A stretch of DNA of 64,000 nt, taken from assembly GCF_009674765.1 (NCBI RefSeq), contig NZ_WKKF01000001.1:248001-312000 (forward strand). Direction: 5' to 3'. Under the pieces are notes generated by a model. The model saw only the letters and a list, made by a program, of their open reading frames with translations. It did no database searches and had not been told where the DNA came from. Both the position numbers and the translations under genes were made by a program. This DNA comes from Metabacillus idriensis. GTDB taxonomy: Bacteria; Bacillota; Bacilli; Bacillales; Bacillaceae. Shown one piece after another: positions 1 through 7,344 of this stretch. Each line of letters opens with the position of its first letter. Position 1 is the stretch's first letter.

Positions 1-523
1 CTTTAGAAGCTTCCTTTGCTAAATCCTCAAACTTTTCACCTTTATCAAGTCGGGCTTTAATTTCTTTTGCTGTTTTTTCATCTTCAACAAGGATGTGGCT
101 TGCCTGTACTTTGCCTTTTAGGCTTTCGTAGTATTGTTTTGTATCTTCTTCTGTAACTTTCACTTCTTTTTCAGCTGCTTTTTTGCGAAGCAGATCGACT
201 TTTACCATATCTTTAACAGTCTTTTCACCTTGCTGCTGAATGACTGCTTCAAATTGAGGCCCGTATTGCTGAGTTAAGTTGTCAATTTCTTTGTTAACTT
301 CTTCGTCAGAAACTTTGTACTCTTTGCTTAAAACTCTTTCATGTACAAGCTCTGTTAAAACATCTTTTCCGAAGCGGTCTTTCATTGCTTCATAAAATTC
401 GTCTTTTGTTACATTGCCTGCTTTCGTTTCAGCAATGACCTCGGAACCGCTGTCATTATTGCTGCATGCGCCTAGCGCCAAAACACTTGATGCTGCTGCT
501 AATGCAAGAGCAAATCTTTTCAT
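1..523 (-). CDS. prsA: Foldase lipoprotein PrsA, C-terminus cut off by window edge
   Basis: Extracellular peptidyl-prolyl isomerase/chaperone that folds secreted proteins at the outer face of the membrane. The N-terminus MKRFALALAAASSVLALGAC is a lipoprotein signal with lipobox LGAC (lipidated Cys20). An N-terminal chaperone region follows (EFYEAMKDRFGKDVL..., QQYGPQFEAVIQQQG), and the parvulin domain begins at VQASHILVEDEKTA before the edge. Only about 174 residues are visible; the family usually has about 280-300. The ATG is preceded by AGGAGT. It sits next to yhaJ, yhaI and hpr as in B. subtilis. Confidence 0.96.
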   Translation of the reverse strand, partial: MKRFALALAAASSVLALGACSNNDSGSEVIAETKAGNVTKDEFYEAMKDRFGKDVLTELVHERVLSKEYKVSDEEVNKEIDNLTQQYGPQFEAVIQQQGEKTVKDMVKVDLLRKKAAEKEVKVTEEDTKQYYESLKGKVQASHILVEDEKTAKEIKARLDKGEKFEDLAKEASK

Positions 524-702
524 CTGATACAACTCCTACTTCTGTTTAATTTAAAGACTGCCTAATAATTGGAACACTATACCACATTGTGCCATGAACT
601 AAAAAGTTTTGCAATAGGACTAGGGTAATCAGGGCATTCGTCTAGGTCAAAATGAGAAAGCGTCCATATGATGTATGGAACGCCGATAAGGGAGGTTTTA
701 AC

Positions 703-789
703 ATGAGTGGAGGATACTCAAACGGTTTTGCATTACTAGTTGTGCTGTTTATTTTGTTGATCATTATTGGTGCTTCTTACATTTGTTAG
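703..789 (+). CDS. YjcZ-type small hydrophobic protein, 28 aa (copy 1)
   Basis: Tiny ORF MSGGYSNGFALLVVLFILLI..., one transmembrane helix after a Gly/Tyr-rich head. The pattern (M-x-G-G-Y-x-x-G-F-A-L-[IL]-V-V-L-F-I-L-L-I-I) is that of the YjcZ/YrpD-like sporulation-associated peptides annotated in many Bacillaceae. A strong ribosome site (GGGAGG) lies 7 bases before the ATG. A second copy follows 117 bp downstream. Function is unknown; a spore or membrane role is inferred only from the family. Confidence 0.85.
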   Translation: MSGGYSNGFALLVVLFILLIIIGASYIC

Positions 790-906
790 GGAGCAATGAG
801 GGCTAAGATTATAAAAAAGAATGCTTTAGACAAATGATAAATGCCTATTCGTTACATGATGATCGTGCATACAATAACTTACCGACGCATAAAAGGAGGT
901 GTCATT

Positions 907-987
907 ATGGGAGGATACGCTGGAGGCTTCGCGTTAATCGTTGTTTTGTTCATCTTATTGATCATTGTTGGTGCTGCTTGGCTATAG
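907..987 (+). CDS. YjcZ-type small hydrophobic protein, 26 aa (copy 2)
   Basis: Second tandem member, MGGYAGGFALIVVLFILLII..., ending GAAWL. It matches copy 1 over nearly its whole length, so this is a local duplication. The ribosome site AAAAGGAGGT is close to consensus. CATACAATA at 868-876 fits the -10 class of sporulation sigma factors (CATANNNTA), but no matching -35 could be placed, so sporulation control is only a suggestion. Two hairpins follow the stop. Confidence 0.85.
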   Translation: MGGYAGGFALIVVLFILLIIVGAAWL

Positions 988-1001
988 GCAAAAATAAACA
1001 T

Positions 1002-1068
1002 AGCTGACAGGTAAACCTGTCAGCTTTGATTGTATAAGCTGTGTGCGGATGTTTGCACGCAGCTTTTA
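1002..1068 (+). terminator. Tandem hairpins after the YjcZ pair
   Basis: First stem AGCTGACAGGT/ACCTGTCAGCT (1002-1025, perfect, 2-base loop); second stem AAGCTGTGTGC/GCACGCAGCTT (1036-1065) followed by TTT. T-tracts are short, so terminator strength is uncertain. The second could also serve the minus-strand gene ending at 1081. Confidence 0.6.
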
Positions 1069-1080
1069 TAATGGTGAAAT

Positions 1081-1260
1081 CTACGTAAATAAGATTTCTA
1101 TGTATGAAGAAACTAATAAAATGGTAATCAGGACGTTGATTGTCCGGAATACTTTTGTTTGACGGTCTTCAGGAATCTCTCGCACCAGGCACAGCGTATT
1201 GGTCAATTTATTTATATAGAACAAAATGAACACGGCAAACAAAATGAAAAAAGCTATCAT
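1081..1260 (-). CDS. Small membrane protein, 59 aa
   Basis: ORF MIAFFILFAVFILFYINKL..., with two hydrophobic segments (about residues 2-16 and 41-52) separated by a charged stretch REIPEDRQTK. The ribosome site is GAGAGGGGG upstream of the ATG. It lies between prsA and yhaJ, where B. subtilis has yhaK, a short membrane protein, so it may be the positional counterpart; I do not recognise the sequence with certainty. Function unknown. Confidence 0.65.
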   Translation of the reverse strand: MIAFFILFAVFILFYINKLTNTLCLVREIPEDRQTKVFRTINVLITILLVSSYIEILFT

Positions 1261-1430
1261 ATGAGATTCCCCCTCTCCTCACTGATACATATTACATTAC
1301 CAAAAAAATGATGAAAAAGATAGCAATGACTCCTAATAAATAGCAAAAGAAAAGCTTCTCCTGAATGAGAGACTTTTCTTAAAAGATAACAAAGTATAAA
1401 ATTTTGTGCTTCGATGGCGAGCGGAATCGC

Positions 1431-1535
1431 TCAGGCTCCTCGGCCAGAACGGATCCGAAAGTATTGGCAAAAAGCGCCTTTTTTGTCGGATCCTTATCTG
1501 TCATGCCTGCGCTAAACGGGCGCTTGCGCTTTTCT
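1431..1535 (+). repeat. Dispersed intergenic repeat, degenerate single copy
   Basis: Contains the family hallmarks CTCCTCGGCCAGAACGGATC near the left end, then TCCTTATCTGTC..GCCTGCGCT and GCGCTTGCGCTTTTC at the right end, the same core as the clusters at 13.7-14.1 and 17.0-17.4 kb. Same orientation as the 17-kb cluster. Confidence 0.75.
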
Positions 1536-1599
1536 AATTTATAGTAGTTTATCATATTCATTATGAATCAGCACCCATGCAATATGCACAGTATTTTTT

Positions 1600-2139
1600 C
1601 TAATACTTTTGAAACAGAATTTCAAAGCTTTCATCGGCTTCTTCAATAAAACATGCTTTCGGCGCTTTGGAAAGCTGGCTCAAAAAAATAAAATCAGTCA
1701 CACATAAGCCGGTATGAAAGGCGATTCCCAGGCAAAAGTAGTGCAAATATGCAGGGAAATGCATGAGTCCTGCGGTCATGACCGCCGTGACAATAATAAA
1801 AGGTGTAAGAAGCGAAAGCGTCATACTTGCTTTGCTTACATTGCAGTTTGTTTTCAAAAAAAGAATCGGCATGTATGACTGGAACTTCAGTTTAAGGGAA
1901 ACGCGGTAACCATACATCCATAAAGGCATAGCATGAAGCAGTTTGTGACATGGCACGATGCATATGATAAACAGAAGCAATAAGAAAAAATGATCTTCTT
2001 TCAAATGGATAGAAGGAAAAACGACCACAAGCGGTAAATATATGGTAATAAAGGTAATCATCATCGTTAATACAGAGACTATAAAAAGTCTATGGAATCC
2101 ATAATCTTTTGAAAGATTAATGGTTTTCCAGCAATTCAT
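1600..2139 (-). CDS. yhaJ: DUF3267-type membrane protein YhaJ
   Basis: About 179 aa starting MNCWKTINLSKDYGF. An upstream in-frame ATG (2170-2172) has no ribosome site, and family members commonly begin MNCWKTIN, so the later start was chosen. Four hydrophobic segments; HKLLHAMP near the second suggests the HExxH-like site of DUF3267 putative zincins, but the Glu is replaced by Leu, so peptidase activity is doubtful. It lies between prsA and hpr as B. subtilis yhaJ does. Function unknown. Confidence 0.75.
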   Translation of the reverse strand: MNCWKTINLSKDYGFHRLFIVSVLTMMITFITIYLPLVVVFPSIHLKEDHFFLLLLFIICIVPCHKLLHAMPLWMYGYRVSLKLKFQSYMPILFLKTNCNVSKASMTLSLLTPFIIVTAVMTAGLMHFPAYLHYFCLGIAFHTGLCVTDFIFLSQLSKAPKACFIEEADESFEILFQKY

Positions 2140-2356
2140 TTCAATCACCGTCCGAAAGTTATAAATGTTCATGCAGATGCATGATTGGTCAAGTCCTTAC
2201 ATACTTTACGATGTTCAGTTGGAAAAAGCAATATGAAATTTCACGTGTAAACGGTTAAAATGAAATAAGTAAAGTTTTACAAAATAAGAAACTTTCGAAA
2301 AAGGGAAGAATGATTTAAAATAAATAAACGAAGAAGAATGAAAGAAGTGAACCTTA

Positions 2357-2692
2357 GTGGAATCCTTGGAAAAACGAATAGCAAATTTGGAGTACTACCA
2401 GAGGTTGCTTGTAAAGATGGCCGACGCGGATCAATACCCTTTTTATCTGTCTGTCATGAATACAGGTTTATCTGCTGAAGAAATTGAGGACATTCACCGC
2501 ATTTGCGCAGAGCTTGAGAAAATGCTTGCAGAACAAAAAGAGCAAGGACTCCTCGATTACATGAGTCTCCTTACTCTTTTCGCCGGACAGCTGAACCATA
2601 AGCTTCCAGTTAATGATACGATTCTTGCCTTGCATAAGCAGGGAATGTATGTGCCGCTGATGACAGAATTCAAAAAAATTATTCGGAAATAG
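2357..2692 (+). CDS. yhaI: DUF1878 family protein YhaI
   Basis: 111-aa soluble, largely helical protein ([18 protein letters not shown]...). GTG start with only a weak upstream purine run (AAAGAAGTGA). Family and position match B. subtilis YhaI, whose role is unknown. It is convergent with hpr, and its last 14 bases overlap the 3' end of hpr. It is the only plus-strand gene between yhaJ and hpr. Confidence 0.85.
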   Translation: MESLEKRIANLEYYQRLLVKMADADQYPFYLSVMNTGLSAEEIEDIHRICAELEKMLAEQKEQGLLDYMSLLTLFAGQLNHKLPVNDTILALHKQGMYVPLMTEFKKIIRK

Positions 2693-3275
2693 CTGAAGCC
2701 GTTTCAGCAGCAGGTTCTTCCCGTTTTTTAAGCTTCCGGTTTTCCTCAACAAATTCCTTCTCAATATTCGTAAAGGAATGTTCGAAGATCTCCATAAAGT
2801 CATCTCCGTATATGTTTCGTATGATACACATCATTTCCATAATTTCAGGGAATTTCCCATACAAATTTTGAAGCGGCAGAGCGCCTTTAAACACAGCGTT
2901 TCTGCTTGGATCATAGTCTTCTAAAAGCTTCAGCAAAATTTCTTCGCCCTGTTCCGTCAGCTGAATGTACGTATTGCGTTTGTCATTCTGCTTTTTCGAA
3001 AACTCGAGGTAGCCTCTCTCTTCAAGCTTCTTTGAAAAGTTGAATGCAGTTGATACATGCATCACTCCAAATTTAGCAATCTCTGAAATCGAAGCACCCT
3101 TTAAATGATAAGCAATCCATAAGATGTGATGCTCATTGATATTCAAATCATAGGGCTTTATCCATTGCTGCCAGTCTTTTTCGATGGATTTCCACAAAGC
3201 TTTGCTGAGCTGCGCGATTCTCTGGCTGAATAAAAGCGCTTCTTTTATAGAATAATCCTGTTCGTTACGTTTCAT
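2679..3275 (-). CDS. hpr: MarR-type transition-state regulator Hpr (ScoC)
   Basis: 198-aa homodimeric winged-helix repressor. In B. subtilis ScoC represses extracellular proteases (aprE, nprE), sporulation and oligopeptide permease genes during the transition state. The MarR fold is visible: [28 protein letters not shown] is the recognition helix and start of the wing, followed by [16 protein letters not shown]. Length agrees with the usual ~200 aa. Start ATG has AGGTGACT upstream. The charged tail [19 protein letters not shown] runs into yhaI on the other strand. Neighbours yhaH and yhaI confirm the locus. Confidence 0.95.
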   Translation of the reverse strand: MKRNEQDYSIKEALLFSQRIAQLSKALWKSIEKDWQQWIKPYDLNINEHHILWIAYHLKGASISEIAKFGVMHVSTAFNFSKKLEERGYLEFSKKQNDKRNTYIQLTEQGEEILLKLLEDYDPSRNAVFKGALPLQNLYGKFPEIMEMMCIIRNIYGDDFMEIFEHSFTNIEKEFVEENRKLKKREEPAAETASAISE

Positions 3276-3406
3276 CCCCAGTCACCTACTTTTTCTCTTT
3301 TGCTCTTATATTCTATTATGCCAATAAAATAAAGATTAATAAAGATTAAATTTACAAAATTTTTAAATAAATCTTAAAAGCATAGGAAAAGCGTTGTTTT
3401 TTTGGA

Positions 3407-3444
3407 TAAAAAAAAAGAGCGGCATGTGAGATAATCTGCCGCTC
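3407..3444 (-). terminator. Terminator of yhaH
   Basis: Stem GAGCGGCA/TGCCGCTC (3417-3444) preceded on the plus strand by eight A's, giving a U-tract in the minus-strand transcript. It sits 33 bp after the yhaH stop. Confidence 0.9.
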
Positions 3445-3477
3445 GTACAAGTGAATTGCTTTGTCTACAAAAATATT

Positions 3478-3834
3478 CTATTTGTTAAGAGTTTGTTCTA
3501 ATTCTTTGATTTTCTGTTCGATTTCATTAATTTCTTTTTGAAGCTCATTTTTATGAGGCTCAATTTCTTCCTGCCAGGTCTGAATGGATTTTTGAAGATC
3601 TGATGTTACATCTTTTAAAACTACAGCACTTTCTTGAGCGGTTTTAACCACTTGATCTTTAAGTGAGACACTGTCATCTTTCAGCTGAACTAAAATATCT
3701 TCTAATTTTTGTTTATTTTGTTTTAACTGGCTGCGCAAATCTTTTCCGGAAGATGGGGCGGAGAGGATTGTTGCTAGACCTCCAATAACGCTCCCGACTA
3801 AAAGACCAGTCATTAATGATTTTCCTTTTGCCAT
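3478..3834 (-). CDS. yhaH: YtxH-domain stress protein YhaH
   Basis: 118 aa from MAKGKSLMTGLLVGSVIGGLATI. The N-terminal glycine-rich transmembrane hairpin is typical of YtxH proteins and is followed by a long coiled coil (LRSQLKQNKQKLEDIL... to EIEQKIKELEQTL). A GTG three codons upstream is less likely because GGAGTG fits the ATG spacing, and 118 aa equals the B. subtilis YhaH length. Family members are general-stress-induced, membrane-anchored proteins of unknown mechanism. Confidence 0.9.
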   Translation of the reverse strand: MAKGKSLMTGLLVGSVIGGLATILSAPSSGKDLRSQLKQNKQKLEDILVQLKDDSVSLKDQVVKTAQESAVVLKDVTSDLQKSIQTWQEEIEPHKNELQKEINEIEQKIKELEQTLNK

Positions 3835-3992
3835 AGGTATCACTCCATTTGAGAATAATTATATGTACTTTTTAAAAGCAATAAACAGGAAAGTCCTTCT
3901 TATATAAGTACCCCCTGTGAGGATAGATAAACGCTGTTTTATTCATAGGTTATGATGCCTTTGCATAGATATGAGTAAAAGGGGGGAGGAGC

Positions 3993-4184
3993 TTGGCTGG
4001 CGTCATCTTTCTATTTTTTATTATAAGCTTGCTTTTTTTTATAGGTGCTTTTCATTACCTCAAACTAGCGCAGCAATCAGCATCCTATCCGCCTAAGCAT
4101 GTTGTTCACCAAAAAGCTGCTGTGCTTGCAGGAGGCGGAACACTTGCACTGCTGATCGGCATTTTATTCTATTCTTTCCAATAG
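3993..4184 (+). CDS. Small membrane protein, 63 aa
   Basis: TTG start behind a very strong ribosome site (GGGGGGAGGA at 3981-3990). Two transmembrane helices (about residues 3-23 and 43-61) join through a short basic loop PPKHVVHQK. It is convergent with trpP and shares the bidirectional terminator at 4208-4239. I do not recognise the family; the good ribosome site and clean terminator support a real gene. Confidence 0.7.
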   Translation: MAGVIFLFFIISLLFFIGAFHYLKLAQQSASYPPKHVVHQKAAVLAGGGTLALLIGILFYSFQ

Positions 4185-4207
4185 GCTTCCTTTTCATAGA
4201 TTTTCAC

Positions 4208-4239
4208 AAAAAACCCGACCGGCTAGGATCGGGTTTTTT
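4208..4239. terminator. Bidirectional terminator between the 63-aa gene and trpP
   Basis: AAAAAACCCGA/TCGGGTTTTTT with a GC-containing loop; U-tails in both directions. It ends 6 bp from the trpP stop. Confidence 0.93.
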
Positions 4240-4244
4240 CTATT

Positions 4245-4766
4245 TTATTGAGCAACAATGTTTGAACGCTTCATAATTGTCTGTACGATCGGATAAATGA
4301 AAACCATTGCGATGGTATTAAGGGCTGTTGCCGGTAAAACAACTGCTATAAATAACGCCGTAAAACCTGCACCGCCTGGAAGTCCGACAATGAATAGTGC
4401 GGCTGTCAGAAAAACAGTACCGGAAATCAGTGTGCCGACCGCTGTCAGGATTCCTGCTCCTGCAGTTGATGCAGCAAATTTCTTAATTACAATGACTAAA
4501 AGATAAAAAACAAATGCAGTCACAAATTTATCAATGACATTTGGCAGAAGACCGCCTGGAAAACTGGTAGTTATTCCGGACAGCACGCCCGTAACCGCTC
4601 CAAGTAAAAACACATTGCGAATGTGAGGGAACAGCAGGATGCCTAAGAACATCATAGTGAGCATCATATCCGGCTTCATCCCATTAAAAAATGGCGGGAT
4701 AATTCCGTGTAAAGCAAGCCCCATTGCGACAAACAAAGATAAAACAACTAATACTTTTGTATTCAT
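4245..4766 (-). CDS. trpP: Tryptophan transport protein TrpP
   Basis: 173-aa integral membrane protein with about five helices (MNTKVLVVLSLFVAMGLAL..., MMLTMMFLGILLFPHIR, GAVTGVLSGITTSFPGG, ILTAVGTLISGTVFLTAAL). It matches the Bacillaceae TrpP family (B. subtilis YhaG), a probable tryptophan uptake component related to ECF-type substrate-binding subunits. The 5' leader carries (G/U)AG triplets overlapping the ribosome site, as expected for TRAP-mediated translational control. It has its own promoter in the serC-trpP gap and ends at a strong terminator. Confidence 0.93.
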   Translation of the reverse strand: MNTKVLVVLSLFVAMGLALHGIIPPFFNGMKPDMMLTMMFLGILLFPHIRNVFLLGAVTGVLSGITTSFPGGLLPNVIDKFVTAFVFYLLVIVIKKFAASTAGAGILTAVGTLISGTVFLTAALFIVGLPGGAGFTALFIAVVLPATALNTIAMVFIYPIVQTIMKRSNIVAQ

Positions 4767-4768
4767 TT

Positions 4769-4822
4769 CTCAACTCTCCTCAGACTAAGCTCTTATTTTT
4801 GGAACTCCCCAATAATGACCTA
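4769..4822 (-). promoter_or_regulatory. TRAP-binding triplet array in trpP leader
   Basis: Reading the minus strand toward trpP, UAG/GAG triplets occur at plus positions 4820, 4805, 4790, 4785, 4779, 4774 and 4769. The last five are spaced 2-3 nt and cover the Shine-Dalgarno (GAGGAGAGTTGAG) immediately before the ATG. In B. subtilis, tryptophan-bound TRAP binds such repeats 2-3 nt apart and blocks trpP translation. The same mechanism is inferred here. Confidence 0.8.
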
Positions 4823-4850
4823 TGTCTTATTGCAGGAGAACTTACAAAAT

Positions 4851-4879
4851 AGTATAACAGGTATTTCTGACCTTGTAAA
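4851..4879 (-). promoter_or_regulatory. Sigma-A promoter of trpP
   Basis: On the minus strand TTTACA, 17-bp spacer, TATACT. It starts just beyond the serC stop, so trpP can be transcribed separately from serC. Confidence 0.75.
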
Positions 4880-4884
4880 AAAAA

Positions 4885-5961
4885 TTATGCGTGCTTTTTC
4901 TGAAATTCAGTCATAAATTCAGCAAGTGCCTCGCACGCTTCGAGCGGCACTGCATTATAAATGGAAGCCCTGCATCCGCCAATTGACCGGTGTCCGGCTA
5001 GCCCTGAAAAGCCTTTTTCAATGGATTCTTTTAGAAAAGCCTTTGTTAACTCTTCATTTTTTAGAGTGAAAGTCACATTCATTGCTGATCGGCTATCCTT
5101 TTCAGCATGCCCTTTATAAAATCCGCCGCTTTGATCGATGCAAGAATAAAGCAGGCTCGCTTTCTTGTCATTCAGTTCTTCCATTGCTTTTAAACCGCCA
5201 GTTTCCTTGATCCATTCCAGTACAAGGGAAAGCATGTAAATCGCAAATGTCGGAGGTGTATTGTATAGTGATTTCTGCTTTGAATGAGTGCTGTATTTTA
5301 AAATAGCAGGAATTCCCTCATTTGCATTCTCAAGCATTTCTCTTTTGACAATTACGACAGTTACACCTGAAGGGCCGAGGTTTTTTTGAGCACCTGCATA
5401 AATAAGCGAGAAACGGCTGACGTCAATTTCCCTGCTCATGATGTCGCTTGACATGTCAGCAATTAATGGCAGTTTTGTTGTAGGGAAGGTTTTCCACTGC
5501 GTGCCGTATATTGTATTATTTGAGGTTAAGTGTACATAGCTTCCTTCTGCTGGATCTTCAAAACTTTTCGGAATATATGTATAACGACCTTCTTTAGTTG
5601 AGGCAATAATTGCCGTTTTGCCTATTTTTCCTGCTTCTGATTGTGCTTTTTCAGACCATACTCCGCTCATTATGAAATGGGCGGGAGAATCGCTTTTTAA
5701 AAAATTCATTGGAATCATGGCAAACTGCAGGCTCGCACCGCCTTGAAGGAACAGCACCTCATACCCTTCTGGAATATCCATCAGCTCTTTTAATAAAGAA
5801 GCTGCGCGGCTGTGAACTTCTTCGTAAGGTTTGCTTCTGTGACTTAGCTCCATGACTGACATGCCTGTTCCGTTAAAATTAACTAATTCGCTTTGCGCTT
5901 TCTCCAAAACGGCAAGAGGTATTGCAGCTGGTCCTGCGTTAAAGTTATACGTTCTTTTCAT
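4885..5961 (-). CDS. serC: Phosphoserine aminotransferase SerC
   Basis: 358-aa PLP enzyme converting 3-phosphohydroxypyruvate plus glutamate to phosphoserine (serine synthesis). It begins MKRTYNFNAGPAAIPLAVLE, the typical SerC start. LIYAGAQKNLGPSGVTVVIV contains the PLP-binding lysine (AQKN), and HRSIGGCRASIYNA near the C-terminus is the conserved phosphate/substrate site. Length is normal. Upstream AAGGAGTG serves the ATG. It lies between hit and trpP as in B. subtilis. Confidence 0.97.
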   Translation of the reverse strand: MKRTYNFNAGPAAIPLAVLEKAQSELVNFNGTGMSVMELSHRSKPYEEVHSRAASLLKELMDIPEGYEVLFLQGGASLQFAMIPMNFLKSDSPAHFIMSGVWSEKAQSEAGKIGKTAIIASTKEGRYTYIPKSFEDPAEGSYVHLTSNNTIYGTQWKTFPTTKLPLIADMSSDIMSREIDVSRFSLIYAGAQKNLGPSGVTVVIVKREMLENANEGIPAILKYSTHSKQKSLYNTPPTFAIYMLSLVLEWIKETGGLKAMEELNDKKASLLYSCIDQSGGFYKGHAEKDSRSAMNVTFTLKNEELTKAFLKESIEKGFSGLAGHRSIGGCRASIYNAVPLEACEALAEFMTEFQKKHA

Positions 5962-6073
5962 GGGAAATTAACACTCCTTACTTTGTTGCGCTGAATGATT
6001 AAATTTCTATTTCATTATCCTAACATGAAAAGGAGATTTAGAGTCGGAATTTTTTAAAAATAGTAAAAACAAC

Positions 6074-6095
6074 AAAAAAACCCGCAAAATGCGGG
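6074..6095 (-). terminator. Terminator of hit
   Basis: Stem CCCGCA/TGCGGG with a 3-base loop, immediately after the hit stop; seven A's on the plus strand give the minus-strand U-tract. Confidence 0.85.
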
Positions 6096-6096
6096 A

Positions 6097-6522
6097 TTAG
6101 AGCAAGCCTTCTTGAATGGAAGATGAGATTTGCTTTAAGTCTTCAGGTGTATATTCTTCTGTATGTGTTTTCCATACAGCCCCAAATCCATCGCCTTTTC
6201 CGTAGCGCGGAATCAGGTGAATATGATAGTGAAACACTGATTGACCGGCTTTTTCGCCGTTATTATTAAGAATATTCATGCCGATTGGCTCGAATTGTTT
6301 TTTTATCGAATTTGCGATTTTTGGAACAACTTCAAAAACATTGCGGGCAATGTCAGGTGTAAGTTCGTAAATATTTTCTTTATGTACTTTCGGAATAACC
6401 AGTGTATGTCCTTTTGTCACTTGACTGATATCCAGAAAAGCTACCACATGTTCGTTTTCAAAAACCTTAGCGCTTGGAATCTCACCGTTCACAATTTTAC
6501 AGAAAATACATCCGCTCATCAT
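6097..6522 (-). CDS. hit: HIT family nucleotide-binding protein
   Basis: 141 aa. Small cytoplasmic histidine-triad hydrolase/transferase acting on nucleoside phosphoramidate-like substrates (Hint branch). CIFCKIVNGEIPSAKV at the N-terminus and the catalytic triad HYHIHLIPR near residue 98-106 are diagnostic. Two ATG codons in tandem (MMSGC); the first is used with GGGATG upstream. It is divergent from ecsA across an 820-bp gap, as in B. subtilis, where hit is beside the ecs operon. Confidence 0.96.
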   Translation of the reverse strand: MMSGCIFCKIVNGEIPSAKVFENEHVVAFLDISQVTKGHTLVIPKVHKENIYELTPDIARNVFEVVPKIANSIKKQFEPIGMNILNNNGEKAGQSVFHYHIHLIPRYGKGDGFGAVWKTHTEEYTPEDLKQISSSIQEGLL

Positions 6523-6649
6523 GTTTCATCCCTTTCTCAATTTAAACTGAATCTTAACCGTATTTTACCATAAATAAACGGAGGATTAAATTGCCGGAGC
6601 AAGACATCAATGGGCGGTCCTTTTCGTAAGACTAAATGTAAAAAAACTT

Positions 6650-6782
6650 AAGTGGATTGCAGCGGAAGGAACTTGACTCCTGCGGGAAATAGAGCAAAAT
6701 GGGAGACCCCACAGGCAAAGCCGAGGAGGCTCCCATGCTCCCCGCGGAAAGCAAGTTCCTGGAGCGGAAATGAACGGACAAC
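6650..6782. repeat. Large imperfect palindromic intergenic repeat
   Basis: About 130 bp with nested complementary arms: GCGGAAGGAACTTG with CAAGTTCCTGGAGCGG (outer), CCTGCGGG with CCCCGCGG, and ATGGGAG with CTCCCAT (inner). It resembles a family I recall as common in Bacillaceae intergenic DNA (gag-acc-cc..gaggaggctcc core). It is not coding. It may fold as RNA or cruciform. The rest of 6523-7344 holds a short hairpin (6834-6857, AGGATGATC/GGATCATCCT) and the four-copy motif listed separately. Confidence 0.75.
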
Positions 6783-6906
6783 ATTTATAATCAAAAACAA
6801 CATCTATGCGAAAACAGTCATTTAAAAAGAAACAGGATGATCACAAGGATCATCCTGTCCTGAAGAGGAAAGCAAACTGGCGCAGCTTAAAGATAAGGCT
6901 CGCAAA

Positions 6907-7221
6907 ACTCTTTGTCATCTCCCTCATTTGCTTGGAAATGAAGGTTAAAAAAGAGTGAATTGACTAACATTGTACAAAGCAACCATCTCCTAGTTAAGAA
7001 AATCACATAAAGGATAAACTCTTAACAAATCAGTAAACGGTCTTTGACGAACACCTCATTCAAAAATGAATTTATATAGGAGCATCTATTACAAAAAGTA
7101 ACGGCCCGTAGACACCTCATCTCGAAATGGTAATGGATCATCATTTTTTTCAATGTTAACTTACTCATGGATTCCTTAAAATAAACTGTCTTTAACACAC
7201 ACCTCATTTGAAATGAATGTC
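6907..7221. repeat. Four-copy imperfect motif upstream of ecsA
   Basis: The core CCTCATT occurs at 6922, 7054 and 7202, with variant CCTCATC at 7114. Three copies are preceded by a related TCTTTRAC-like box (CTCTTTGTC, GTCTTTGAC, GTCTTTAAC). The core is followed after 2-6 bases by the inverted AAATGA or AATGA. Copies are 132, 60 and 88 bp apart, so this is a dispersed array and not a simple tandem repeat. Function unknown; they could be operator sites or RNA elements for ecsABC or hit. Confidence 0.6.
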
Positions 7222-7344
7222 TGTGACAGCTGCTTTCCTCTACACTCATTATGATGTCCGGAAAAGAATTGATTATGCATCGCAAATTAGCAAAAGTATC
7301 AAATGATTTGTTAAAATAAAAGAAAACGGTGAAGGGACGTAAAC

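Noticed and set aside
1379-1561. 60-aa minus-strand ORF
   Set aside because: It is mostly the dispersed repeat read in one frame.
5962-6072. T-box or riboswitch upstream of serC
   Set aside because: No specifier stem, T-box sequence or antiterminator hairpin is visible; the region is a plain AT-rich leader.
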